The notes under the pieces were generated by a model, which did no database searches, was not told the origin of the DNA, and worked only from the letters and a program-made list of their open reading frames with translations. Position numbers and translations under genes: made by a program. Below are positions 17,166 to 23,793 of a stretch of DNA of 35,093 bases, piece after piece (position 1 is the first letter of the stretch; each line of letters starts with the position of its first letter). This stretch comes from an uncultured Lachnospiraceae bacterium (lineage in GTDB: Bacteria > Bacillota > Clostridia > Lachnospirales > Lachnospiraceae): contig CANPZL010000024.1 of the NCBI GenBank assembly GCA_947589055.1, positions 1-35,093 of the forward strand. The letters run 5' to 3'.

Positions 17166-17203
17166 AAAAGCAGGTATACCAATTACGATATACCTGCTTT
17201 TTT
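17166..17203. terminator. Bidirectional Rho-independent terminator between fprA and the phospholipase-like gene
   Basis: AAAAGCAGGTATA pairs with TATACCTGCTTTT around a 10-base loop and is followed by T's; the A-rich 5' flank gives a U-run on the opposite strand. It lies between convergent genes, so it probably stops transcription from both sides. Confidence 0.9.
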
Positions 17204-17228
17204 ATGAAATAGGTGAAAGGATAAATCA

Positions 17229-17256
17229 TTTCCGGCAAGGCGTACCTTGTCGGAAA
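17229..17256. other. Hairpin just after the phospholipase-like gene stop codon
   Basis: TTTCCGGCAAGG-CGTA-CCTTGTCGGAAA, a 12-base stem with a tetraloop and one G-U pair, 7 bases past the minus-strand stop codon. On the minus strand the U-run after it is poor (TGATTTAT), so it may protect the mRNA 3' end or act as a weak terminator before the stronger one at 17166-17203. Confidence 0.6.
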
Positions 17257-17262
17257 AAACCG

Positions 17263-18054
17263 TTAATTCATATAGGTATGATGAAAATAGGGACTGTGAA
17301 AGGTTCCTGTATACACGCCTTGATAGACGGATTGAATGAGATCGAAAGCAACCGGTATCGCTTTTTCGTAGAGACGACGCAGTTCCCGGTCGCTATCTTT
17401 AAATTCGGGTTTTGGCTCCGGTGTGATGACCATACCGGCAATGCTGTCGTATTTTCCTACCAGTCGGAGAATGAAAAAAAGCAATTTTTTCAATAGGTTA
17501 TCTTTCATTCGCAAGCCATCGTTACACCAGATCATCACTTTTAATGCCTCATAAACCTGTCTGGCGGTGATATGGGGATAGAATTGACTGGCTAGAAATG
17601 CATTTCGTTTAGAAGGTACAATAGAACCGGTAACAAGTGTATTGAGAGGAAGTCCATCTTCTACAATCAGCATTCGTTCAAACGCCCCCTCTATAGCACT
17701 ATGGTTAAGACCCTGCTGCCGGACTAATGTTTCTACATACGGGTGGCAGGTAAAATCAAGGGTAAAATGGCAGGCAACACCAAACAGATACGCCAGAGAT
17801 GCTCCTTTTTTTTCATGGTTCCGTATTGTTTCGATTCCTGACTGAAAAAAGGAACCGCCGGAGCGGTAATGTAGTTTTCTTCCAAATTGATTGACATGAT
17901 TATAGTATACGGGGCGATAAAAAAACAGTATATCCGGCCCTTGCAGCCCAAGATTAAACACTTCCCGATAGGTATCGACCAGCAGCTGGAATTTGGGAGG
18001 CAGTGTTTTGTATACATCACAGCCAAAACGATAATGTGCATAAACAGACGGCAT
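17263..18054 (-). CDS. Zinc-dependent phospholipase C-like protein
   Basis: A 263-residue protein of the zinc-dependent phospholipase C/S1-P1 nuclease-like fold as found in many Lachnospiraceae. It starts MPSVYAHYRFGCDVY, then GLQGPDILFFY, and contains LAYLFGVACHFTLDFTCHPYV, with His and Asp residues placed as metal ligands. No signal peptide is visible, so the protein appears cytoplasmic and a role as secreted toxin is unlikely. ATG 18054 is chosen because AGAAAGGAA lies just upstream; an in-frame ATG 21 bases earlier overlaps that site. It is a single minus-strand gene with a strong promoter. True substrate unknown. Confidence 0.8.
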   Translation of the reverse strand: MPSVYAHYRFGCDVYKTLPPKFQLLVDTYREVFNLGLQGPDILFFYRPVYYNHVNQFGRKLHYRSGGSFFQSGIETIRNHEKKGASLAYLFGVACHFTLDFTCHPYVETLVRQQGLNHSAIEGAFERMLIVEDGLPLNTLVTGSIVPSKRNAFLASQFYPHITARQVYEALKVMIWCNDGLRMKDNLLKKLLFFILRLVGKYDSIAGMVITPEPKPEFKDSDRELRRLYEKAIPVAFDLIQSVYQGVYTGTFHSPYFHHTYMN

Positions 18055-18103
18055 AAAAAATATTCCTTTCTCCAATCAAGATTTTGTATCTATTATGTGA
18101 TTT

Positions 18104-18132
18104 ATTGTAGGAAAGAATTCGGGATTTGTCAA
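18104..18132 (-). promoter_or_regulatory. Promoter of the phospholipase-like gene
   Basis: On the minus strand TTGACA (18132-18127), 17 bases, TACAAT (18109-18104). This is a near-consensus SigA-type promoter about 50 bases before the start codon. Confidence 0.85.
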
Positions 18133-18210
18133 TTTTTCGTTTTGTTCAGATACAGGTAAGAATGAAAGGAAAGAAAATGAAGATAATGAAGTAGGAATAA
18201 TGTCCAGCGC

Positions 18211-18239
18211 TTGCAAATCGGAGGCGTATAGTATACAAT
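18211..18239 (+). promoter_or_regulatory. Promoter of the ParB/BMP-domain gene
   Basis: TTGCAA at 18211-18216, 17 bases, TACAAT at 18234-18239, about 59 bases before the start codon. Good spacing with one mismatch per box or so. Confidence 0.6.
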
Positions 18240-18297
18240 AATAAAGATATATAAAACAGAATAAGACAGAATTTGTTTTGCGGTATTTGGAGGTTTT

Positions 18298-20217
18298 ATG
18301 TCAGTTCAGGATTATTTAGAAGCAATAAAAATCGGGCGTAAGGAATACCGAAATCGAATTAACAAGGGTGAATATCCCTACTTGCCCGTATTAGATGAGA
18401 TATTATCGCAGGTTGAGATAGAATCGGAAGTGAATCTGGGGCTGGTTCAGGTTCCGTTAAAGCTAGTGGTTGGAACCAGTACAAGAGCAAGGACGAATGC
18501 GTTTGCCGGGAATTTTATGCCAATCTTGGATTGGGGGTCAGAATTCAGTGCAAAGTGGGCAGTTCTCAGTGACAGTCAGATGGAGGAAGGCATTCGGGAA
18601 CCGATTCAGGCGTTTGAATATATGAACCGCTATTATGTAGTCGAAGGAAATAAGCGGGTCAGTGTACTGAAATACTTTGATGCAGTTACCGTTCCGGCTG
18701 TTGTGATCCGTAAGGTGCCAAAGCGGACGGAGGAGCTGGAGAATAAGATTTATTATGAATTCATGGATTTTAACCGGGTGTCCGGTATCAACAATATCTG
18801 GTTTTCAAAAGAAGGCAGCTTTCCTGCCTTGTTAAAGGCATTGGATCGTGATCCGGGGCATGACTGGACGGAAGATGAACGAAAGGATTTTTCTTCCTTG
18901 TATCTGGCATTTTCCACAGCCTATGGGCAGAAGGGTGGAAAAAAACTCCCCATCACAACGGGAGATGCGTTTCTTGCTTTTTTAACCGTATATGGGTATA
19001 AAGAGGCAAAGGAAATGTCAATGCTGGAAATGAGCAAGGGAGTCGAAAAGACATGGAAGGAATTCCGAATCCTAAGCAGTGATGAAAGCATTGAACTTCG
19101 TATGGATCCGATAGATGAGGGGAAGAAAAATATTCTGACCTATTTGCTGCCTGCCAATGCAAAGAAGCTGAAAGTTTCTTTTGTATATGACAAGGCGCCA
19201 AGCAATTCTTTCTGGAATTATGGGCATGAGCTGGGACGGAAATATATTCATGATACATTTTCGAATCAGATTGAGACAGAGGCGGTGGAGAACGTCGTGC
19301 CCGATGAAAATGCGGCGGCGGTTTTGGAGAATTTAATTGAAAATGGCAGTGAGATCATCTTTACGACTACAGCCAGATTATTACAGCCAAGCTTAAAGGC
19401 GGCAGTCAAGCATCCGGAGGCAAAGCTGTTAAATTGCTCCCTGTATACTACACATCAATATATCCGAACCTACTACGCCAGAATGTATGAGGGAAAATTC
19501 CTTACCGGGGTCATTGCAGGTTCTCTGACGGAAAATAATCGGATCGGGTATGTAGCAGATTATCCTATCTATGGAATCACAGCGAATATCAATGCGTTTG
19601 CATTGGGGGCGAAGTTTGTGAATCCACGGGCAAAGGTATATTTGGAATGGTCTACGCTGAAGAATCATGATATGTATAAAACTTTTTGGGAGCAGCAGGT
19701 ATCCTATGTTTCCAATCAGGATATGATAACTCCGGAAAACGCATCCCGCCAGTTTGGATTGTACAATATCCGCAATGATAAGATCACGAATCTGGTCATG
19801 CCGGTCTGGAACTGGGGCGTATTTTATGAAAAACTGCTGCAAAGCATTATGAGCGGATCATGGAAAAAGGAGGATCACGAGGAAGGAAAGGCATTGAACT
19901 ACTGGTGGGGAATGTCTGCCGGCGTCATTGATATTATCTGCTCGCAGAATCTGCCCGCTTCTACCAGACAACTGATACAGCTTCTTCGGCAGTTGATCTG
20001 TCGTGGGGAATTCGATCCCTTTTCCGGAGAGATCGTTGCGCAGGACGGAACCGTGAAGGGTAGGGAAGGAGAACGGATGTCTCCGGAGGAAGTCGTTACC
20101 ATGGACTGGCTGGTAGAAAATGTGGTTGGATACATACCGGAGGTAGAAGAATTAGTAGAAGATGCAAAGTCCGTAGTGATGCTGCAAGGAGTTGCCAAAA
20201 GAAAAAAGGAAGAATAG
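18298..20217 (+). CDS. Cytosolic protein with ParB-like segment and BMP/PnrA-type binding domain
   Basis: A 639-residue protein in two parts. The N-terminal part (about 1-130) includes FEYMNRYYVVEGNKRVSVLKYF at 106-127, whose GNKRVSVLK core resembles the GxRR loop of ParB/Srx-like domains. A middle helical region follows. From about residue 289 the sequence matches basic membrane protein (BMP, PnrA-like) nucleoside-binding proteins: KVSFVYDKAPSNSFWNYGHELGRKY, SEIIFTTTARLLQPSLKAAVKHPEAK, FLTGVIAGSLTENNRIGYVADYP, and NINAFALGAKFVNPRAKV. BMP proteins are normally secreted lipoproteins, yet there is no signal peptide or lipobox here, so the protein should be intracellular, perhaps a nucleoside sensor. 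The metallophosphoesterase gene starts 5 bases after its stop. Domain calls are by eye; function unknown. Confidence 0.78.
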   Translation: MSVQDYLEAIKIGRKEYRNRINKGEYPYLPVLDEILSQVEIESEVNLGLVQVPLKLVVGTSTRARTNAFAGNFMPILDWGSEFSAKWAVLSDSQMEEGIREPIQAFEYMNRYYVVEGNKRVSVLKYFDAVTVPAVVIRKVPKRTEELENKIYYEFMDFNRVSGINNIWFSKEGSFPALLKALDRDPGHDWTEDERKDFSSLYLAFSTAYGQKGGKKLPITTGDAFLAFLTVYGYKEAKEMSMLEMSKGVEKTWKEFRILSSDESIELRMDPIDEGKKNILTYLLPANAKKLKVSFVYDKAPSNSFWNYGHELGRKYIHDTFSNQIETEAVENVVPDENAAAVLENLIENGSEIIFTTTARLLQPSLKAAVKHPEAKLLNCSLYTTHQYIRTYYARMYEGKFLTGVIAGSLTENNRIGYVADYPIYGITANINAFALGAKFVNPRAKVYLEWSTLKNHDMYKTFWEQQVSYVSNQDMITPENASRQFGLYNIRNDKITNLVMPVWNWGVFYEKLLQSIMSGSWKKEDHEEGKALNYWWGMSAGVIDIICSQNLPASTRQLIQLLRQLICRGEFDPFSGEIVAQDGTVKGREGERMSPEEVVTMDWLVENVVGYIPEVEELVEDAKSVVMLQGVAKRKKEE

Positions 20218-20222
20218 TTTTC

Positions 20223-20813
20223 ATGCGTATTTTAGTATTAGCCGATGAAGAAACCAAGTACTTATGGGATTATTTTGAACAGGAAAAGCTGGAGGGAATT
20301 GACCTGATCTTATCCTGTGGTGATTTGAATCCGGAATATCTGTCATTTTTAGCAACGTTTGCAAAAGTGCCGATTTTATATGTCCGGGGGAATCATGACG
20401 ACATATATGAAACGAATCCACCGGATGGGTGTATCTGTATTGAAGATCGAATCTATACCTATCAGGGGGTTCGTATTCTAGGCTTGGGAGGCTCTATCCG
20501 CTATCGTGAAGGAAATAACCAGTATACGCAAAAGGAAATGTGGCGTCGTGTGCGTAGACTGTGGTGGAAGCTGAAACGAAAGAAGGGGATTGATATTTTA
20601 CTGACGCATGCCCCCGCCTATCGGATCAATGATGGAGAAGATGGCCCCCACGAAGGTTTTGAGGCGTTTGTATACCTGTTGGAGACCTATCGGCCGAAAT
20701 GTTTTATCCACGGGCATGAGCATTTGACCTATTCCCGTTCCCACAAACGGGAAAGTATGTATCTGGATACCCGGATTATCAACGGATATGAAAAGTATGT
20801 GTTTGATTTTTGA
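20223..20813 (+). CDS. Calcineurin-like metallophosphoesterase
   Basis: A 196-residue dinuclear metal phosphoesterase. Motifs in order: RILVLADEE (variant of the usual DxH, His absent), LSCGDLNPEYL, VRGNHDD, LTHAPA, and HGHEH, together forming most of the two-metal site. The first motif lacks the histidine of DXH, having Asp-Glu-Glu instead. Start ATG follows the upstream gene by 5 bases with GAAAAAAGGAAG as ribosome binding site, so the two genes are one transcript; a link between nucleoside binding by the partner and nucleotide or phosphodiester hydrolysis here is plausible but unproven. Confidence 0.87.
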   Translation: MRILVLADEETKYLWDYFEQEKLEGIDLILSCGDLNPEYLSFLATFAKVPILYVRGNHDDIYETNPPDGCICIEDRIYTYQGVRILGLGGSIRYREGNNQYTQKEMWRRVRRLWWKLKRKKGIDILLTHAPAYRINDGEDGPHEGFEAFVYLLETYRPKCFIHGHEHLTYSRSHKRESMYLDTRIINGYEKYVFDF

Positions 20814-20913
20814 TTTTTGGAAATTGAAACTATCAACGAAGGAAAGCTATCGAAGCAGCCCGCTTACCGGGAGGCAGTCATGATCAGGAAAGAAACAGAT
20901 AAAGGAGAATATT

Positions 20914-21435
20914 ATGAAAGAGCTTGGAAACGAGATTATCAATCCTGCTTTGATGCTGGCTGTCAGCAGAATGAAGGAAAATAATAATTTACATACACAA
21001 AATAAGCTGGCAGAGGAGGCATTAAGGGCCAAGTTTTTGGTGCCATGTAAGGTACAGATGAAGCCGGGAACGGAACAGGAGGCAAACCGGACACCCAAAA
21101 ACACTTCCGTACAATTTAATCTTCTGAAGACAACGGAAGGAGATATATACTTTATGGCATTCTCCGATATGGGGGAATTAAAGAAATGGCAGGACATAGA
21201 AAATCAGAATGTAATGGTAATGGGATTTGATGATCTTGCGGGACTGGTATTAAATGAAAACAGCAATGCAAAGGGATTTGTATTAAATCCGGCTACCAGC
21301 AATGTTGTATTTCAAAAGCAGTTGATTTCCAATATCATTATAAACCGTGACCGGGCGGCTCAAAAGGAAAAGGATAAGGAGCTTACACCGGAGGAACACA
21401 AAGAAGAACAAAAAGAGGATGAAAAACAAGAATGA
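20914..21435 (+). CDS. SseB family protein
   Basis: A 173-residue protein whose centre, from LRAKFLVPCKV through YFMAFSDMGELKKW to MGFDDLAGLVL and GFVLNPATSNVVF, fits the SseB N-terminal domain found in many Firmicutes and Actinobacteria proteins of unknown function. The C-terminal 30 residues are highly charged (KEKDKELTPEEHKEEQKEDEK). It is soluble, with no signal peptide. Start ATG follows AAAGGAG. Its stop overlaps the start of the MBL-fold gene by 4 bases (ATGA), so translation of the two is coupled. Confidence 0.8.
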   Translation: MKELGNEIINPALMLAVSRMKENNNLHTQNKLAEEALRAKFLVPCKVQMKPGTEQEANRTPKNTSVQFNLLKTTEGDIYFMAFSDMGELKKWQDIENQNVMVMGFDDLAGLVLNENSNAKGFVLNPATSNVVFQKQLISNIIINRDRAAQKEKDKELTPEEHKEEQKEDEKQE

Positions 21436-22262
21436 AGCTGACAATGCTTGGAACTGGTAATGCCACTGTAACGGAATGCTTTAATACCTGCTTTGTGTTG
21501 TCAAACGAAGAGGGTCAGCATTTTTTGGTGGATACCGGTGGCGGCAACCGCATATTGAAGGCATTACAGGATTGTAATATTTCGCTGGAAGGGATTCATG
21601 ATATTTTTATCACCCATGAACATCTGGATCATTTACTGGGGATTTTGTGGCTGATACGGATGATTGGAACGAAGATGAATCAAGGGGCTTATCAGGGCGC
21701 CTTGAGCATTTATTGTCATAGTGAACTGATTGAAACTATATGTACCATGGCAGAATTGACCATTCAGCAAAAGGTATGCAGGCATATCGGACGGGATATT
21801 TTATTTGTTGCCATTTCAGATGGAGAGCAGATGAAGATACTGGACAACGACGTTACGTTCTTTGATATTGGTTCTACAAAAGCGAAGCAATTCGGGTTTA
21901 CACTGATAACCAAAGACGGTATTAAACTGACCTGTCTGGGAGACGAACCATATAATCCTGTGAATGAAAAATACGTTCAGGGAAGTGACTGGCTCATGCA
22001 TGAGGCGTTTTGCCTTTATAGAGAAGCGGAGCAGTTCCGCCCCTATGAAAAGCATCACAGTACGGTGAAGGAAGCCTGTGAAACTGCAAGTGCATTGGGG
22101 GTAGAGCATTTGATCCTGTACCATACAGAGGAAACACATCGATCAGAGAGAAAAGAATTATATACTGCGGAGGGCAGACAGTATTATTCCGGAAAGCTGT
22201 ATGTGCCGGAGGATATGGAATGTTTTGAGATTCAAAGAACCCTGCGGTTCGTAAGCACATAA
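21432..22262 (+). CDS. MBL-fold metallohydrolase, RNase Z-like
   Basis: A 276-residue metallo-beta-lactamase-fold protein with the zinc motif HxHxDH at His62, His64, Asp66 and His67 (THEHLDH), a preceding MLGTGNATVT start and VDTGGG loop as in RNase Z/ElaC relatives, LTCLGDEP (further metal-ligand Asp), LMHEAF and EKHHSTVKEA, LILYHTEE (C-terminal His). The long C-terminal part differs from tRNase Z, and another RNase Z would be expected elsewhere, so this is likely a paralogue with an unknown substrate. It is translationally coupled to the SseB-domain gene. Confidence 0.87.
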   Translation: MKLTMLGTGNATVTECFNTCFVLSNEEGQHFLVDTGGGNRILKALQDCNISLEGIHDIFITHEHLDHLLGILWLIRMIGTKMNQGAYQGALSIYCHSELIETICTMAELTIQQKVCRHIGRDILFVAISDGEQMKILDNDVTFFDIGSTKAKQFGFTLITKDGIKLTCLGDEPYNPVNEKYVQGSDWLMHEAFCLYREAEQFRPYEKHHSTVKEACETASALGVEHLILYHTEETHRSERKELYTAEGRQYYSGKLYVPEDMECFEIQRTLRFVST

Positions 22263-22297
22263 AACAGAAAAGTCCGATTTGGAAAAGGGAGGTTATC

Positions 22298-22852
22298 ATG
22301 AGTAAGGTAATTAAAAAATGTCTGGCGTGTGGCACGTTAAATCAATACGAAGCAAAAGTATGTAAAAGCTGTGAGTGTGTACTGCTGGCGGATGTGGATC
22401 AGGAGGATGAGATTTTATCCATTGACCCTATGGAGGCAGCATTGGACGATGCCGTTTCCTCTGCCGATCAGGAGGATGAAATGGTAGCGCAGATCTTGCG
22501 GGAACAGGCAGAAAATGCAAAAAAGATCGTTGCGAAAGAAATTGAGAAGGAAGAGCGGAAGAAGAAGCAGGAATCGGGTTCCGGATTTGGACTGCCGGAA
22601 GGAGAAGGAAAAGGTTCCTTTAGCTTTTCTATAGGAGGACAGGGAAAACCGCAGAAAGAGAAATGGCAGGAAACAGGAAAAGATACCGACAGCAGAAGCA
22701 GTACAACCGGAAGCTTTGGTTTTAAGATCAGTGGAGCGGAATATACGGTAAAGGATGAAGCAGCACCGGGGCAGGTGCATCTTGGAGGCGGTTCTTTGCG
22801 TATGCAGGCCATTCGTCAGAGCCAGTCGAAAGGCAATCCGGAAACAAAGTAA
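22298..22852 (+). CDS. Hypothetical zinc-ribbon protein with low-complexity tail
   Basis: The 184-residue protein begins with two cysteine pairs, KCLACG and CKSCEC, about 13 residues apart, a zinc-ribbon layout. The rest is acidic then Lys/Glu/Gly/Ser-rich (KEIEKEERKKKQESGSGFGLPEGEG) and looks disordered; it ends in a short SFGFKISGAEYTV segment. I do not recognise a named family. The ribosome binding site is AAAGGGAGG, 7 bases before ATG. It follows the MBL gene by 35 bases and may belong to the same transcript. Confidence 0.7.
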   Translation: MSKVIKKCLACGTLNQYEAKVCKSCECVLLADVDQEDEILSIDPMEAALDDAVSSADQEDEMVAQILREQAENAKKIVAKEIEKEERKKKQESGSGFGLPEGEGKGSFSFSIGGQGKPQKEKWQETGKDTDSRSSTTGSFGFKISGAEYTVKDEAAPGQVHLGGGSLRMQAIRQSQSKGNPETK

Positions 22853-22900
22853 TAATATGCCAAAAAAATTGACGGATTCTAATTAAAGTGGAAGAAAGAA

Positions 22901-23779
22901 GTGACAGAAATGAAGATTGGCAGAAATGATGCCTGTTGGTGTGGAAGCGGTAGAAAATATAAGGCTTGCCATATGCATATGGATGAACAGATAGAAGCCT
23001 TTCGTTTGAAGGGGGCCAAAGTACCGACCCATAGAATGATTAAGACGAAAGAGCAGATTGACGGTGTGCGGAAGGCCGGCGAAATGAATACGAAGGTACT
23101 GGATTATATTGAACCCTACGTAAAGGAAGGAATCTCCACCGGAGAGCTGGATCGTCTGGTACATGAATACACCATAAAGCTTGGTTGTATTCCGGCCTGT
23201 CTGAATTATAAAGGGTATCCCAAGAGTGTCTGCACATCGATCGATGAAGTGGTTTGTCACGGGATTCCGGATGATCAACGGATTTTGAAGCAGGGGGAGA
23301 TTATCAATGTTGATTGTACGACCATTTGTAACGGATACTTTGGTGATGCTTCCAGAATGTATTGTATCGGCGACGTATCGCCGGAAAAGATGCGGCTGGT
23401 ACAGGTAACGAAGGAATGTTTAAACATTGGTTATGAAACTGCAAAGCCTTGGACATTCTTAGGTGATGTAGGCGTAGCGGTAAATCGTCATGCAATGGAA
23501 AATGGATATAGTGTAGTACGGAAAATCGGCGGACATGGAGTTGGAGTTGCATTTCATGAGGATCCGTGGGTCAGCCATATCGGGACGCCCGGAGGTGACT
23601 ATCTGCTGGTTCCCGGCATGATCTTTACGATCGAACCAATGGTAAATATGGGAAAAGCTGATGTGTGGCAGGACGAAACGGACGGGTGGACGGTTCGGAC
23701 AGAGGACGGAAGTCCTTCCGCTCAGTGGGAATATACCATTCTGATAACAGAAACGGGGGCAGAAATACTGTCTCGATAG
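22901..23779 (+). CDS. map: Methionine aminopeptidase type I with N-terminal SEC-C motif
   Basis: Removes the initiator methionine from nascent proteins. The N-terminus carries a SEC-C zinc motif (DACWCGSGRKYKACH; Cys12, Cys14, Cys23, His24), as in the C-terminus of SecA. The catalytic M24A domain follows, with metal ligands in NVDCTTICNGYFGDASR (two Asp), GGHGVGVAFHEDP (His), IFTIEPMVN (Glu) and QWEYTILIT (Glu). Length 292 residues, compared with about 250 for the core enzyme. GTG 22901 has GGAAG 6 bases upstream; ATG 22910 is possible. In many clostridia the main map gene lies in the ribosomal protein operon, so this may be a second copy. A membrane protein/thrC reading frame follows 14 bases later. 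Confidence 0.93.
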   Translation: MTEMKIGRNDACWCGSGRKYKACHMHMDEQIEAFRLKGAKVPTHRMIKTKEQIDGVRKAGEMNTKVLDYIEPYVKEGISTGELDRLVHEYTIKLGCIPACLNYKGYPKSVCTSIDEVVCHGIPDDQRILKQGEIINVDCTTICNGYFGDASRMYCIGDVSPEKMRLVQVTKECLNIGYETAKPWTFLGDVGVAVNRHAMENGYSVVRKIGGHGVGVAFHEDPWVSHIGTPGGDYLLVPGMIFTIEPMVNMGKADVWQDETDGWTVRTEDGSPSAQWEYTILITETGAEILSR

Positions 23780-23793
23780 CAGGAGGGCAAAAG

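Noticed and set aside
17263..18054. Reading the phospholipase-like protein as a secreted toxin (alpha-toxin type).
   Set aside because: No signal peptide and no C-terminal membrane-binding domain are present.
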